From an uncultured Bacteroidales bacterium (GTDB lineage Bacteria > Bacteroidota > Bacteroidia > Bacteroidales > P3), in the NCBI GenBank assembly GCA_946613135.1, contig CAMOFI010000002.1:1-41769 (forward strand): a stretch of 41,769 nucleotides of DNA. Reading direction: 5' to 3'. The notes below the pieces were generated by a model that made no database searches, had not been told where the DNA came from, and saw only the letters and a program-made list of their open reading frames with translations. The translations under genes and the position numbers were made by a program. How positions within the stretch are numbered: the first letter of the stretch is position 1; every line of letters starts with the position of its first letter. Shown here piece by piece: positions 23,223-32,420 of the stretch.

Positions 23223-24254
23223 TCAATCGGCAAACAGTTCGCCTTGCGGTCCCGACGTGCGCAGTTTGCCAAGATGCTGATAGGCCAACGGCGTCACCTC
23301 GCGGCCTCGTGGAGTTCGCATTATGTAGCCCTCCTGTATCAAATAAGGCTCATAGACCTCCTCTATCGTTCCTGAATCCTCGCCGACAGCCGTAGCAATG
23401 GTATTCAAGCCGACAGGGCCTCCCTTGAACTTGTCGATGATTGTCGAGAGAATACGAATATCCATCTCGTCGAGACCATTTCTGTCCACGTTAAGTGCTT
23501 GCAAGGCATATCGTGCAATATCCAGCGTTATCGTTCCGTCGCCCTTGACCTGGGCGAAATCGCGCACCCGTCTAAGCAACAGGTTGGCGATACGCGGAGT
23601 GCCACGGCTGCGACGGGCTATCTCCAATGCCGACTCGCTGGTGATCTTCACGTCGAGCAAGGCTGCGGAGCGGTTCACGATCTGGGTAAGCGTAGGTGCA
23701 TCATAATACTGCAGACGGCAAGTGATGCCGAAACGTGCCCTCAAGGGAGCAGTGAGCATACCGCTACGGGTAGTGGCACCAACAAGGGTGAACGGTTTCA
23801 GATTGAGTTGTACACTCCGTGCTGCAGGACCCGATTCTATCATGATGTCTATACGGTAATCTTCCATGGCAGAATACAGATACTCCTCGACGACAGGCGA
23901 CAGACGGTGTATCTCATCGATAAAAAGGACATCGTTGGGTCCGAGAGATGTAAGCAGGCCTGCCAAATCGCCAGGCTTGTCGAGGACCGGCCCAGAAGTC
24001 ATTTTCATATTGACACCCAACTCGTTGGCAATTATGTGCGAAAGAGTTGTCTTACCAAGTCCCGGAGGGCCATGAAGCAGCACATGGTCGAGCGACTCAC
24101 CTCGTGTTTTGGCAGCCTGGACATAAATCCTGAGATTGTCCAGCACCTGCTGTTGACCGGCGAAACTGTCGAATGCCTTAGGTCGCAATGCACGCTCCAC
24201 CTCGCGCTCTTTTGCACTTTGGCTACTTCCGGTGGCATCAAGATTTTCGTTCAT
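23223..24254 (-). CDS. ruvB: Holliday junction branch migration ATPase RuvB
   Basis: 343 residues. RuvB is the hexameric AAA+ motor that, loaded by RuvA, drives branch migration of Holliday junctions for RuvC cleavage. Walker A GPPGLGKT is at 62-69, Walker B FIDEIHRL at 111-118 with D113 and E114, sensor 1 ATTRSG near 160, and arginine finger R173 in LRARFG. The C-terminal winged-helix part ends [20 protein letters not shown], the usual RuvB DNA-binding end. It begins a minus-strand run with hutI 33 nt downstream. A candidate promoter lies about 160 nt upstream. Confidence 0.97.
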   Translation of the reverse strand: MNENLDATGSSQSAKEREVERALRPKAFDSFAGQQQVLDNLRIYVQAAKTRGESLDHVLLHGPPGLGKTTLSHIIANELGVNMKMTSGPVLDKPGDLAGLLTSLGPNDVLFIDEIHRLSPVVEEYLYSAMEDYRIDIMIESGPAARSVQLNLKPFTLVGATTRSGMLTAPLRARFGITCRLQYYDAPTLTQIVNRSAALLDVKITSESALEIARRSRGTPRIANLLLRRVRDFAQVKGDGTITLDIARYALQALNVDRNGLDEMDIRILSTIIDKFKGGPVGLNTIATAVGEDSGTIEEVYEPYLIQEGYIMRTPRGREVTPLAYQHLGKLRTSGPQGELFAD

Positions 24255-24586
24255 GTATATTTAACGTTTGAGAATTGTTACGTGCGAAGTGTGAAACACA
24301 TTTTCACATGAAAAACATATTACAATGGCATTAAAAAAATAATTTCTACAGCACAACTAATCAACACTTTACATACCAAAACAAACACACACAAGCTGCT
24401 ACTGAGAAATGCAAAGATACGAAAAAAGAAGGAATTGCACAATAATACGAATGAACAAACGTTGTAAATAATATTTATTCTATAAATGGCTCTTCCAGAT
24501 TGTTTAATTGCCATTCGAAAGAATACAGAACAGGCAGGACAACATTTACAAATTAGTCAATAACATACAACACATAATAATCATAT
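24255..24586. other. Divergent intergenic region between ruvB and the universal stress gene
   Basis: No gene is seen in these 332 nt. The minus strand has a TATCTTTG box at 24412-24419, giving ruvB a leader of about 150 nt. Within that leader TGTGAAA (24290-24296) can pair with TTTCACA (24302-24308). On the plus strand the 160 nt before the stress-protein gene are AT-rich, and no TAnnTTTG box was found. Confidence 0.5.
24412..24419 (-). promoter_or_regulatory. -7 promoter box (TATCTTTG) for ruvB
   Basis: The minus strand reads TATCTTTG followed by C, identical to the core of the bcp promoter. It is the only full TAnnTTTG match upstream of ruvB and predicts a leader of roughly 150 nt. Confidence 0.55.
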
Positions 24587-25420
24587 ATGAAATCAGTAAT
24601 TGTAGGCACCGATTTTTCGAAGGGGTCATATGTGGCGCTTGAGATAGCAGTAGACATTGCCAACCAGTTGAAAACAGGAATCAGACTGCTATGGGTAAAA
24701 AAAGAGAAGAAACTCCTATCGGGAGAGCAGATGGAGATGACGACTCATCTGGCTGAAGAGAAACTAGAACAGCTCTGTCAGCAATACCGTCCGTCAATGC
24801 TACACGGAGAGATTTCTTGGGCAGTACTGAGCGGCAAAGTGGCCAACTGCATTTCGGAGGAGGCCAAGAGAGAAGACTCGCCAATGATCGTTATAGGCAC
24901 CAATGGTGCATCTGGATTCGAGAAATACTGGATGGGAAGCACAGCAGTACGCATAGTACAAGAGGCGCCATGCCCCACCCTCACTATTCGCGAAGGATAC
25001 AACTTCCACAAGAAACTGGACAACATCGTTGTGCCGATACGCATCAATGCCAATTCGCGCCAAAAAGTTGCACCTGCCGCTCAAATGGCTCGCATTTTCG
25101 GCTCGAGTGTGCACATCCTTGGACTTATTGAGACCGCACAGGATGCCATGACACTACGCACATACCTGAAACAGGTGGAAGAATTCTTTGCCAAAGAAGG
25201 TATACCTTACCACAGCTGCGGCCGCAGATATGAGGATTATTCAAAGACCGTGCTCGAATACGCCACAAGTATCAATGCCGACCTCGTTGTGATCAACACT
25301 GAACAGGACAGACTCCTGGCACGCCTGTTTCTTGGAACCAATGCACAGCAGATTGTTCACCATTCGCAGATACCCGTACTGTGCCTGCACCCAGAAGACA
25401 TAGGCGACATAGCACGCTGA
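24587..25420 (+). CDS. Tandem-domain universal stress protein (UspA family)
   Basis: 277 residues forming two Usp domains, about 1-140 and 146-275. The first has the ATP-binding pattern G-x2-G-x9-G-S (G104, G107, G117, S118) in IGTNGASGFEKYWMGSTA, so it probably binds ATP. In the second the equivalent region near LLARLFLGTNAQQIVHHSQI keeps the fold but lacks the first two glycines, suggesting a degenerate nucleotide site. Such proteins are cytoplasmic and linked to starvation and stress survival; the client is not known. It is followed 13 nt later by the flavoprotein gene, so the two are probably co-transcribed. Confidence 0.88.
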   Translation: MKSVIVGTDFSKGSYVALEIAVDIANQLKTGIRLLWVKKEKKLLSGEQMEMTTHLAEEKLEQLCQQYRPSMLHGEISWAVLSGKVANCISEEAKREDSPMIVIGTNGASGFEKYWMGSTAVRIVQEAPCPTLTIREGYNFHKKLDNIVVPIRINANSRQKVAPAAQMARIFGSSVHILGLIETAQDAMTLRTYLKQVEEFFAKEGIPYHSCGRRYEDYSKTVLEYATSINADLVVINTEQDRLLARLFLGTNAQQIVHHSQIPVLCLHPEDIGDIAR

Positions 25421-25433
25421 CACGCGAACAATT

Positions 25434-26672
25434 ATGGAAAACAACGTCATCATCATCGGTGCCGGTGCTGCCGGCATGATGGCCGCCCATGCCGCCGCAA
25501 TGCGAGGCAAGAATGTCATCTTGATTGAAAAGATGGCACAGCCCGGCCTCAAACTACGCATTACCGGCAAAGGGCGTTGCAACCTCACCAACACCTCGAC
25601 ACTCAAAGAGTTTCTGACCCATGTAGGATCAGACCCTCGTTTTATGCGTAACTCCTTCTCACAGATGTTCAACACCCAGTTGATGGATTTCTTCGAAAAA
25701 CTGGGCGTTCCTTTGGTCGTAGAACGAGGTTGCCGCGTATATCCTCGCAGCGGAAAATCGCTTGACATATTCTTGGGTCTTGTACAACCTCTTGAGAATA
25801 TGCACAACGTAAAAATACTGAAAAACACCCGCGTCAAATCGCTCATAATCGACGACAATGCTGTCAAAGGCGTATGCTTAGCCGATGGTTCCACAATGAG
25901 TGGCGACAGTGTAATCATCGCCACCGGCGGCATGAGCTACCCCCTTACAGGCTCTACTGGCGACGGATACCGCTTTGCAATTGAGGCTGGGCATACCGTC
26001 ACCCCTCGATACCCGGCCCTAGTACACCTCGACAGCGACATACAGATTCCGGAGGATCTTGTCGGCTTCGTATTGAAAAATGTGCGACTGACATTGACCT
26101 ACCAAGACGGAAAGAAACTAAGCGAACACTTTGGTGAAATGACCTTCACCGACCACGGCATAGCAGGGCCCATAGTACTATCAGCCAGCCGATGGGCAAC
26201 AAAACCCTTACATGATGGCATTGCCGTTGTAGCCCATCTCGACTTCAAGCCCGCCATAGAAGCCTCCACCCTCGACAAGCGACTCATTGCAGATCTGAAT
26301 GCCAACGGAACACGCCTGTTCCACGATGCCCTTCGACTCTGGCTGCCTGCCGAGCTGATTCCTCTCGCTCTTAAAAACCTTCACATCGAATACTACAAAC
26401 GGCTTAACCAGATTAACGGAGACGAACGGCACAGACTGCTGCATTTCCTCAAAGATTTCTCTTTCACACTGACAGGCACAGGCTCTTTCGAAGAAGCCAT
26501 CGTTACACAAGGCGGAGTGAACCTGAAAGAGGTGAACCCTAAAACCATGGAATCGAAAATAGTGAATGGCCTATTCATTGTCGGCGAAGTGTTAGACCTC
26601 GATGCCGACACTGGCGGATACAACCTCCAGCTTGCCTTCACCACCGGCTTTGCAGCTGGCAGCCACTGCTGA
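25434..26672 (+). CDS. FAD-dependent oxidoreductase, HI0933/BaiN family
   Basis: 412 residues. The Rossmann FAD-binding motif GAGAAG is at 9-14, followed by the family signature GLKLRITGKGRCNLTN (38-53). ATGGMSYPLTGSTGDGY lies near 163-180, and the C-terminal flavin-contacting segment GEVLDLDADTGGYNLQLAF is near 384-402. These fit the HI0933/YhiN group, annotated as aminoacetone-oxidase-type or BaiN-like flavoproteins. BaiN of clostridia acts in bile-acid dehydroxylation, but the family is broad and the substrate here cannot be inferred. It is the second gene after the universal stress gene (13 nt); the next gene, 75 nt later, is an unrelated secreted protein. Confidence 0.88.
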   Translation: MENNVIIIGAGAAGMMAAHAAAMRGKNVILIEKMAQPGLKLRITGKGRCNLTNTSTLKEFLTHVGSDPRFMRNSFSQMFNTQLMDFFEKLGVPLVVERGCRVYPRSGKSLDIFLGLVQPLENMHNVKILKNTRVKSLIIDDNAVKGVCLADGSTMSGDSVIIATGGMSYPLTGSTGDGYRFAIEAGHTVTPRYPALVHLDSDIQIPEDLVGFVLKNVRLTLTYQDGKKLSEHFGEMTFTDHGIAGPIVLSASRWATKPLHDGIAVVAHLDFKPAIEASTLDKRLIADLNANGTRLFHDALRLWLPAELIPLALKNLHIEYYKRLNQINGDERHRLLHFLKDFSFTLTGTGSFEEAIVTQGGVNLKEVNPKTMESKIVNGLFIVGEVLDLDADTGGYNLQLAFTTGFAAGSHC

Positions 26673-26747
26673 GAACTGCCAAGACGCCTTCCCCTTGCAA
26701 CCAGTCCACACTTTCGCAAAAACAAAGACACTCACAACTCCACTCCG

Positions 26748-28973
26748 ATGAAAAAGCTTTGTCTCTTATGCCTTGCCGCATCGATGTTCGCTGCAAACCT
26801 TTATTCTCAAACAACACCTAAACGTATAGTCGTCGGCACCGACAGGTATGCAACAGACATTTACGCTGCGACACAGCTACAGAGCATGCTTAAAAAAGGA
26901 GGGTTGAATGTCTATATTGTCTCACGGCACGACGAAACTCCGACACGGGGCAGCATATACATCGGCGAATCACATAGCGCCAGTAACGAGAAGATGCATA
27001 ACGACGGATACTTCATGCTCGGCGACGGAAACTTTTTTGCCATCGGAGGAAATGGAGAAAAAGGAACGCTTTATGCCGTATACGATTTCCTTGAACGCTA
27101 TTGCGGCTATCGTCTTTACAGCCCTGATGCATTAGTCACAACCGACCTGACCAACTTTTCGATTCCGTCAGACACCGTCCTAAGTGAAGAACCAGCATTC
27201 GACTACAGGGAAGTCCTCTACTATTACCCCAACAACAGTCGCCTGTATGCCAACTGGCACCGGCTGCACACGCGCGAAGACCTGAACCGCGACTGGGGCA
27301 TGTTTGTCCACACTTTCAAAAACCTTATCCCGCACGAACGCTACTTCGACTCCCATCCCGAATGGTTCTCGATGCGCAACGGACAGCGTGTGCGCGACGG
27401 ACAGCTCTGTCTCGCCAACCACTACGTGCTCGACACCCTCTGCCGCAACCTCCAGAAAATGGTCGACCAGAATCCGCAGGCCAAGATATGGTCGGTCTCG
27501 AACAACGACAACTACAACGTCTGCCAGTGCAGCGAGTGTCTCAAATTGGACAGCCTCTACGGTGGCCCGACAGGAACACTGCTGCATTTCGTCAACCAAG
27601 TGGCTCGACGATTTCCAGACAAGACCATCTCCACACTCGCCTACCAATTCACCCGACAGGCTCCGCAAGGGCTGAAGGTCCATCCCGACAGCAACGTCAA
27701 CATAATGTTCTGCTCCATCGAATGCGGACGCGAACTACCGCTCGAAACGAACCCCGCCGAATCCGCGTTCTGCAACGACATGCGAAACTGGCAGAAGATT
27801 TCCGACAACATATTCATGTGGGACTATATTGTCCAGTTCCGCAATTTCTGGGACCCATTCCCGAACCTGCACGTTCTGCAACCTAACCTGCGCTTTTTCC
27901 GCGACCACGGGGTGAAGATGATGTTCGAACAGGCCACTGGCGAAAAAAACATCACCTCGTGGATGGACATCCGCTGCTACCTCACGGCCAAACTCATGTG
28001 GAACCCCGACCTCGACGCCGACTCAATCCTCAACGATTTCTGCAACGGATACTACGGCAATGCCGGGCAATATGTCAAGAGCATCATCGACACCATGACC
28101 AGCATCGTCGCAACCTCCGGACAACGGCTCAATATCTACGGGTTTGCCATCGACGCTTGCGAGGGCTATCTGGCACCGAAATATATGGACCAGTATCGCA
28201 AAATGATGGCACTGGCCTATGCCGCTGTAACGGATAGTATAATACACCAACGGCTGCGTTTCTTCGAGCTTTCGCTCGATTTTGCCACCGTCGAACTTGC
28301 TGCAGGAGGCGCTTTCTATGAGGAACTATTCCCCGAAGGGGACAAGCTTGACAAAGTCAGACAGATGTATTCAATGCTCAACCGGATGGTTGACGACCTT
28401 AACCGCTTCGGGGTCAGCCAGATGATGGAGATGGGCATCTCGCCCGACCAGTACCGTGAACTGATAGCGCGCTATATCGAAAAAACGTTCAGCTACAGCA
28501 ACAGCTATTTCCGCCCGGTCGAATTGCGCAAGCCGCCCACGGAACCCTACACCAATGAAGGTGGTCAGGACCTCACCGACGGAGCCGGCGGCATCCTCGA
28601 CTATCGCGATTATTGGCTGGGCTTTTACGGCGACACGCTCGACGCTATCATTTCGCTCGGTGCCACCGACACGGTGAAACACATCAGTATGGACTTCTAT
28701 TTCTATCCGCTGTCGTGGATTTTCCTGCCGCAACAGATCGATTACTATATATCTAACGACAAGAAGAACTGGCGGCTCGTCGGACACCACACGCCCGAAA
28801 ACCCTGAAATCCTGGCCACGCCAATGATAAAAACATTCAACACCGACTTGGACAAACCCACTAAAGCCAGTTACCTGCGCGTTGTGGCCATTCCTCTGCC
28901 GCAAATCCCGTCCTGGCATCGCGCCACAGGACAGCCGGCGTGGATTTTCACCGACGAGATAATTGTGAAATAA
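26748..28973 (+). CDS. Secreted DUF4838 protein (glycosidase-like)
   Basis: 741 residues. A signal peptide at 1-21 (ending ANLYSQ) is followed by a GH67/GH20-N-like alpha/beta domain to about 150 (YIGESHSASN, GYFMLGDGNFFAIGGNGEKG, LERYCGYRLYSPD). The DUF4838 core spans about 155-430 with EWFSMRNGQR, the Cys cluster CQCSEC near 257-262 and MFCSIECGREL, and is probably a TIM barrel. A helical region follows, then a beta-rich end from about 630 (YYISNDKKNWRLV), resembling a discoidin/F5-8C carbohydrate-binding module. DUF4838 proteins resemble alpha-glucuronidases, but activity is unproven. There is no SusC/SusD pair or other glycan gene nearby. It ends 18 nt from the convergent yraN with no obvious terminator. 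Confidence 0.85.
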   Translation: MKKLCLLCLAASMFAANLYSQTTPKRIVVGTDRYATDIYAATQLQSMLKKGGLNVYIVSRHDETPTRGSIYIGESHSASNEKMHNDGYFMLGDGNFFAIGGNGEKGTLYAVYDFLERYCGYRLYSPDALVTTDLTNFSIPSDTVLSEEPAFDYREVLYYYPNNSRLYANWHRLHTREDLNRDWGMFVHTFKNLIPHERYFDSHPEWFSMRNGQRVRDGQLCLANHYVLDTLCRNLQKMVDQNPQAKIWSVSNNDNYNVCQCSECLKLDSLYGGPTGTLLHFVNQVARRFPDKTISTLAYQFTRQAPQGLKVHPDSNVNIMFCSIECGRELPLETNPAESAFCNDMRNWQKISDNIFMWDYIVQFRNFWDPFPNLHVLQPNLRFFRDHGVKMMFEQATGEKNITSWMDIRCYLTAKLMWNPDLDADSILNDFCNGYYGNAGQYVKSIIDTMTSIVATSGQRLNIYGFAIDACEGYLAPKYMDQYRKMMALAYAAVTDSIIHQRLRFFELSLDFATVELAAGGAFYEELFPEGDKLDKVRQMYSMLNRMVDDLNRFGVSQMMEMGISPDQYRELIARYIEKTFSYSNSYFRPVELRKPPTEPYTNEGGQDLTDGAGGILDYRDYWLGFYGDTLDAIISLGATDTVKHISMDFYFYPLSWIFLPQQIDYYISNDKKNWRLVGHHTPENPEILATPMIKTFNTDLDKPTKASYLRVVAIPLPQIPSWHRATGQPAWIFTDEIIVK

Positions 28974-28991
28974 ACAAACTCCGCACAAAAA

Positions 28992-29360
28992 TCAGACAAC
29001 AGTGGTGAATGCATCCTCTATATGTTTGATTTTCACACCGTCGTTTCCAACGACAATAGATATAATATCGAAACGGACTTCCTCAAGCCTGTTTTTCTGC
29101 AGCACATAGTCATTTGCCAAACGGATGTACGACTTTCTCTTTCGGGCATCGACAAAACTTTCTGGCTCGCCATAGTCCTCGCTCGAACGGGTCTTCACCT
29201 CAACAAAGACAATCCTTCCATCCTTGTAGGCTATTATGTCGGCCTCGTTGTGACCGACTCTCCAGTTTGTTTCAAGAATCAAGTAATCCTTTTCCTCCAA
29301 TAAGCGACGGGCCATAGCCTCCCCGTCAATGCCTATGTCGTTGTGTTTAGCCATATACAA
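28992..29360 (-). CDS. yraN: YraN family (UPF0102) endonuclease-like protein
   Basis: 122 residues, the full family length. YraN proteins have a restriction-endonuclease-like (PD-(D/E)xK) fold. Here NEADIIAYKDGRIVFVEVKT contains the Glu/Asp and ExK residues expected of the site. The N-terminal G..GE.MA...L pattern is also present. The physiological substrate of the family is unclear. Two possible starts exist, 29360 and 29354 (MAKHN); the downstream one may be the true start because the family usually begins just before the Gly-Glu-Ala segment. The gene lies 9 nt after the ABC-F gene and is probably co-transcribed with it. Confidence 0.9.
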   Translation of the reverse strand: MYMAKHNDIGIDGEAMARRLLEEKDYLILETNWRVGHNEADIIAYKDGRIVFVEVKTRSSEDYGEPESFVDARKRKSYIRLANDYVLQKNRLEEVRFDIISIVVGNDGVKIKHIEDAFTTVV

Positions 29361-29369
29361 ACAATAACG

Positions 29370-31310
29370 CTACTCCTTCTCATACATTTCCAATGCCACT
29401 GTCGCATCTTCCCAAGCAGTCATACGTTCCTCAAGGCTATCCTTGAGTTTTTGGTAATCTGCATAGAATCCAGGATCCGAAGCAACATCATTTCCTGACG
29501 CAAGCAACTCCTCCTTTGCAGCGATGGCATCCTCGATAGAGGCAATTTCCTGTTCTATTTTTTCCACCGCACTTCTTAGTTTACGCAATTCTCTTTCTCG
29601 TTCTTTCGACTGTTGGTACTTCAGCTTGTTCTGCGAAACTGCATGTTCAGCCTGATCTTCTTGTTTCTGCTTTCTTACCGCCTCGAGCTCTTTGAGATGG
29701 TCAAGTTTTTTTGACTCAAGAAACTCGAAGACATCACCCTTGAATTCGTGTACTCCGCCACCGCGGAACTCGAACAACGAGTCTGTCAAACCCTGAAGAA
29801 AGTCTCGGTCGTGAGAAACGACTATCAGGGTGCCTTTATATTGTAGCAGAGCATTTTTCAGCACATCCTTCGAGTCCATGTCAAGGTGGTTGGTTGGCTC
29901 GTCGAGCACCAACAGGTTGCTTGGAGTAAGCAGCAACTTTGCGAGTGCCAGACGTGCCTTTTCGCCACCCGACAGCACCTTGACTTTCTTGTCTATATCA
30001 TCATTGTCGAACAAAAAAGAGCCAAGAATATTCCTTATCTTGGGTCGTATGTCTCCCGTAGCGGCGTCATCAATGGTCTGGAAAACAGTTTTTTCTCCAT
30101 CCAGCATTGCAGCCTGGTTTTGGGCATAGTAACCGATCTGTACCTGATGACCGACCTTGAAGCTCCCAGTATAGTCACTTATCTCGCCGACAATGATTTT
30201 TGCAAGTGTAGACTTACCCTCTCCGTTACGACCGACAAAAGCGAGTCTTGATCCTGATGTAATCAAGAAATCAACGTTGTCAAACACTTGATTGTCGGCA
30301 TACGCTTTTCCCAGATGTGACGCCTCTAAGACAATTTTGCCACTATGCGGTGCCGGAGGGAACTGAAAGTGTATACTCTCTGACGACACTTCGTCAACAG
30401 TGACCATATCCATTTTTTCCAGCATTTTGATACGCGACTGCACCTGCTTCGACTTTGTCGCTTTATACCTGAACCTTTCAATGAATGCCTCTATCTGTGC
30501 AACCTGACGCTGCTGGCTGGTCAGTTGCGCCATCTGCGATGCCCGGCGCTGCTGCATCATGACCACATATTCAGAATAGGACGCCTTGTAATCATATATC
30601 TTGCCTGCAGTGATTTCGATCGTACGCTTAGTGATATTGTCGAGAAATGTACGGTCGTGCGAAACCAGCACCACTGCCCCCATATATGTAGACAGATAGT
30701 TCTCAAGCCATTGAATCGATTCAATATCAAGATGATTCGTTGGTTCGTCGAGGAGCAAGAAGTCCGGCTGTTTAAGAAGCAATTTGGCCAGTTCGACACG
30801 CATCTGCCATCCGCCGCTGAACTCGGCCACGAGGCGACCGAAGTCGCTGTGGCGGAATCCTAAGCCAAGCAATATTTTTTCTGCTTTTTCCTGGCGGTTG
30901 ACACCGCCCAGCATAGAAATCTGTTCAGTCACGTCGTGCAGCCTCGAAAGAAGGCGACCATACTCTGCCGATTCGTAATCGACACGCTCAGCGACCTCGG
31001 CCGTCAACTGTTCCTGCAGCCGCTCCATCGAATCTATCTGTTCGAAGGCTGTCATCGTCTCCTCAAGTACGGTGCCCACACTATCCGGGACCAATTCCTG
31101 AGGCAAATATCCAACAGTCTGACCCGAAGCAATAACTATTGTGCCCGTTTCAGGCTCTTGTACACCACAAAGTATTTTCAACAACGTAGACTTGCCTGCT
31201 CCGTTTTTACCCACCAGACCTATACGGTCACGATCGTTTATGTTGAAAGTCACATCGTCAAACAAATTGACTCCTGTGAACTGTACCGAAAGATTATTAA
31301 CAGAAATCAA
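29370..31310 (-). CDS. ABC-F family ATPase (Uup/YdiF/YheS type)
   Basis: 646 residues with two ABC domains and no membrane domain. Domain 1 has Walker A GKNGAGKST (35-42 region), signature FSGGWQMR and Walker B LLLDEPTNHLD. Domain 2 has GRNGEGKST, LSGGEKARLALAKLLL and LLVLDEPTNHLD. The linker between them is charged (FRYKATKSKQVQSR), and the C-terminus from about 560 is a coiled coil (REREL..RSAVEKIEQEI) like the Uup C-terminal domain. ABC-F proteins act on ribosomes or nascent-chain states in the cytoplasm. The type is not resolved further and no antibiotic-resistance role is suggested by the sequence. A second ABC-F (EttA) lies at the right edge of the window. yraN follows by 9 nt. Confidence 0.92.
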   Translation of the reverse strand: MISVNNLSVQFTGVNLFDDVTFNINDRDRIGLVGKNGAGKSTLLKILCGVQEPETGTIVIASGQTVGYLPQELVPDSVGTVLEETMTAFEQIDSMERLQEQLTAEVAERVDYESAEYGRLLSRLHDVTEQISMLGGVNRQEKAEKILLGLGFRHSDFGRLVAEFSGGWQMRVELAKLLLKQPDFLLLDEPTNHLDIESIQWLENYLSTYMGAVVLVSHDRTFLDNITKRTIEITAGKIYDYKASYSEYVVMMQQRRASQMAQLTSQQRQVAQIEAFIERFRYKATKSKQVQSRIKMLEKMDMVTVDEVSSESIHFQFPPAPHSGKIVLEASHLGKAYADNQVFDNVDFLITSGSRLAFVGRNGEGKSTLAKIIVGEISDYTGSFKVGHQVQIGYYAQNQAAMLDGEKTVFQTIDDAATGDIRPKIRNILGSFLFDNDDIDKKVKVLSGGEKARLALAKLLLTPSNLLVLDEPTNHLDMDSKDVLKNALLQYKGTLIVVSHDRDFLQGLTDSLFEFRGGGVHEFKGDVFEFLESKKLDHLKELEAVRKQKQEDQAEHAVSQNKLKYQQSKERERELRKLRSAVEKIEQEIASIEDAIAAKEELLASGNDVASDPGFYADYQKLKDSLEERMTAWEDATVALEMYEKE

Positions 31311-31495
31311 GAAACTGTATTTTTAAAATTTAAACAACTTTGCCGTCTCTATAAACATCTCCTCATAAGTCATGAATATTGTGACGACTCTTGAAGGACG
31401 CGTATGGCCGCATCACTGCTGGAGAACACCATAGTCACTTAGTATAGTCTGACGAACTCCATAACACGTATCACACCAAGGAATCATAACGCAAA

Positions 31496-31521
31496 AAAGG
31501 CGAACAGTTGAGTCCGCCTTT
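31496..31521 (-). terminator. Rho-independent terminator downstream of tonB
   Basis: AAAGGCG (31496-31502) pairs with CGCCTTT (31515-31521) across a 12-nt loop. Read on the minus strand the stem is followed by TTTTTT (31490-31495), 21 nt past the tonB stop. The stem is only 7 bp, but the T-run is strong. Confidence 0.75.
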
Positions 31522-31542
31522 ATCTTTATTTTGCAGTGATTA

Positions 31543-32241
31543 TTAGTTAAGGATGAACTGCACGGGGAGTGTAAACTCAGTACGTACGGCTTTACCGCTC
31601 TGCTTGCCAGGTTTCCACTTTGGCATTGCATTAACCACACGGAGAGCCTCCTTGCCGCATCCACCACCAATTTCGCGGAGGATAGAAGCCTTGGTAATAC
31701 TACCATCCTTCTCAACGACGAATTTGATAACCACCGTTCCTGTGATGTTGTTGTCGCGTGCGATGTCAGGATACTGGATGCTCTTGCCGAGATATTCATA
31801 GAGAGCTTCTTCACCACCAGGATAGGACGGCTGCTCTTCGACGAATACGAAGATTTGCTCTTCTTCGACGAGCTCCTCAGTTCCCACATCAGAAATCACT
31901 ACATCTTCCTGTTGCTTGTTAGCGTTGTCGCCGGCATCGACGATACCGAGCTCATTTTCGATTTCTGCATCGTTGTCGACAACTTCAAGTTCCGTTGTGA
32001 CTTCTGGTTCCGGTTGTTCAGGCTCTGGTTCTGGCGGTTGTTCCTGTTCTTCCTGAGTCTGGAGAATTTCCTCCTCCATTTCTTCACTGACCATAGTTAT
32101 TGCCAGTCCACTATCGCTCTTGTCAGAGCTTCTGAGGTTGAAAGCTACAAGCACAAGAGCCAGGATTGTAACCAATCCTATTTCAATGAACAGTCCTTTC
32201 TTTTTTTCAAGGTCTGCCTTAGGCGATTTTTTTGCTTCCAT
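31543..32241 (-). CDS. tonB: TonB family energy-transducing protein
   Basis: 232 residues. TonB couples the inner-membrane proton motive force (through ExbB/ExbD) to outer-membrane TonB-dependent receptors. A short basic cytoplasmic tail (KKSPKADLEKKKG) leads into one membrane segment (about 16-34). A Glu/Pro-rich periplasmic spacer (about 55-145, with QEEQEQPPEPEPEQPEPEV) follows. The C-terminal receptor-binding domain, about 140-232, contains YPDIARDNNITGTVVIKFVV and the terminal FTLPVQF. The anchor form is typical of Bacteroidota TonBs. The spacer is strongly acidic rather than the Pro-Lys type of enteric TonB. It appears monocistronic: a terminator follows it and the upstream neighbour is 179 nt away. 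ExbB/ExbD are not in the window. Confidence 0.92.
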   Translation of the reverse strand: MEAKKSPKADLEKKKGLFIEIGLVTILALVLVAFNLRSSDKSDSGLAITMVSEEMEEEILQTQEEQEQPPEPEPEQPEPEVTTELEVVDNDAEIENELGIVDAGDNANKQQEDVVISDVGTEELVEEEQIFVFVEEQPSYPGGEEALYEYLGKSIQYPDIARDNNITGTVVIKFVVEKDGSITKASILREIGGGCGKEALRVVNAMPKWKPGKQSGKAVRTEFTLPVQFILN

Positions 32242-32420
32242 ATTACTAATTTTTAATTATTTATTTCACTTTTTCAACATCAGGAATCCAATCCTTTCGC
32301 AATGCTAAATTACTACATTTTTCCGAATTATCAACAACCAATTGTAAAAAAAATCGGTTTCACCTGACGTTATACATATTAATATATTTAGTACAAAACA
32401 ATTAGACCATCAAATATTTT

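Noticed and set aside
29370-31310. Antibiotic-resistance ABC-F (Msr/Vga-type)
   Set aside because: The coiled-coil C-terminus and yraN neighbour fit a housekeeping Uup/YdiF/YheS type. No resistance-type linker or leader peptide was recognised.
31311-31542. Possible small gene or RNA between the ABC-F gene and tonB
   Set aside because: The only sizeable frame runs antiparallel in phase through tonB and is a shadow. No tRNA T-loop or other RNA signature was seen apart from the tonB terminator.
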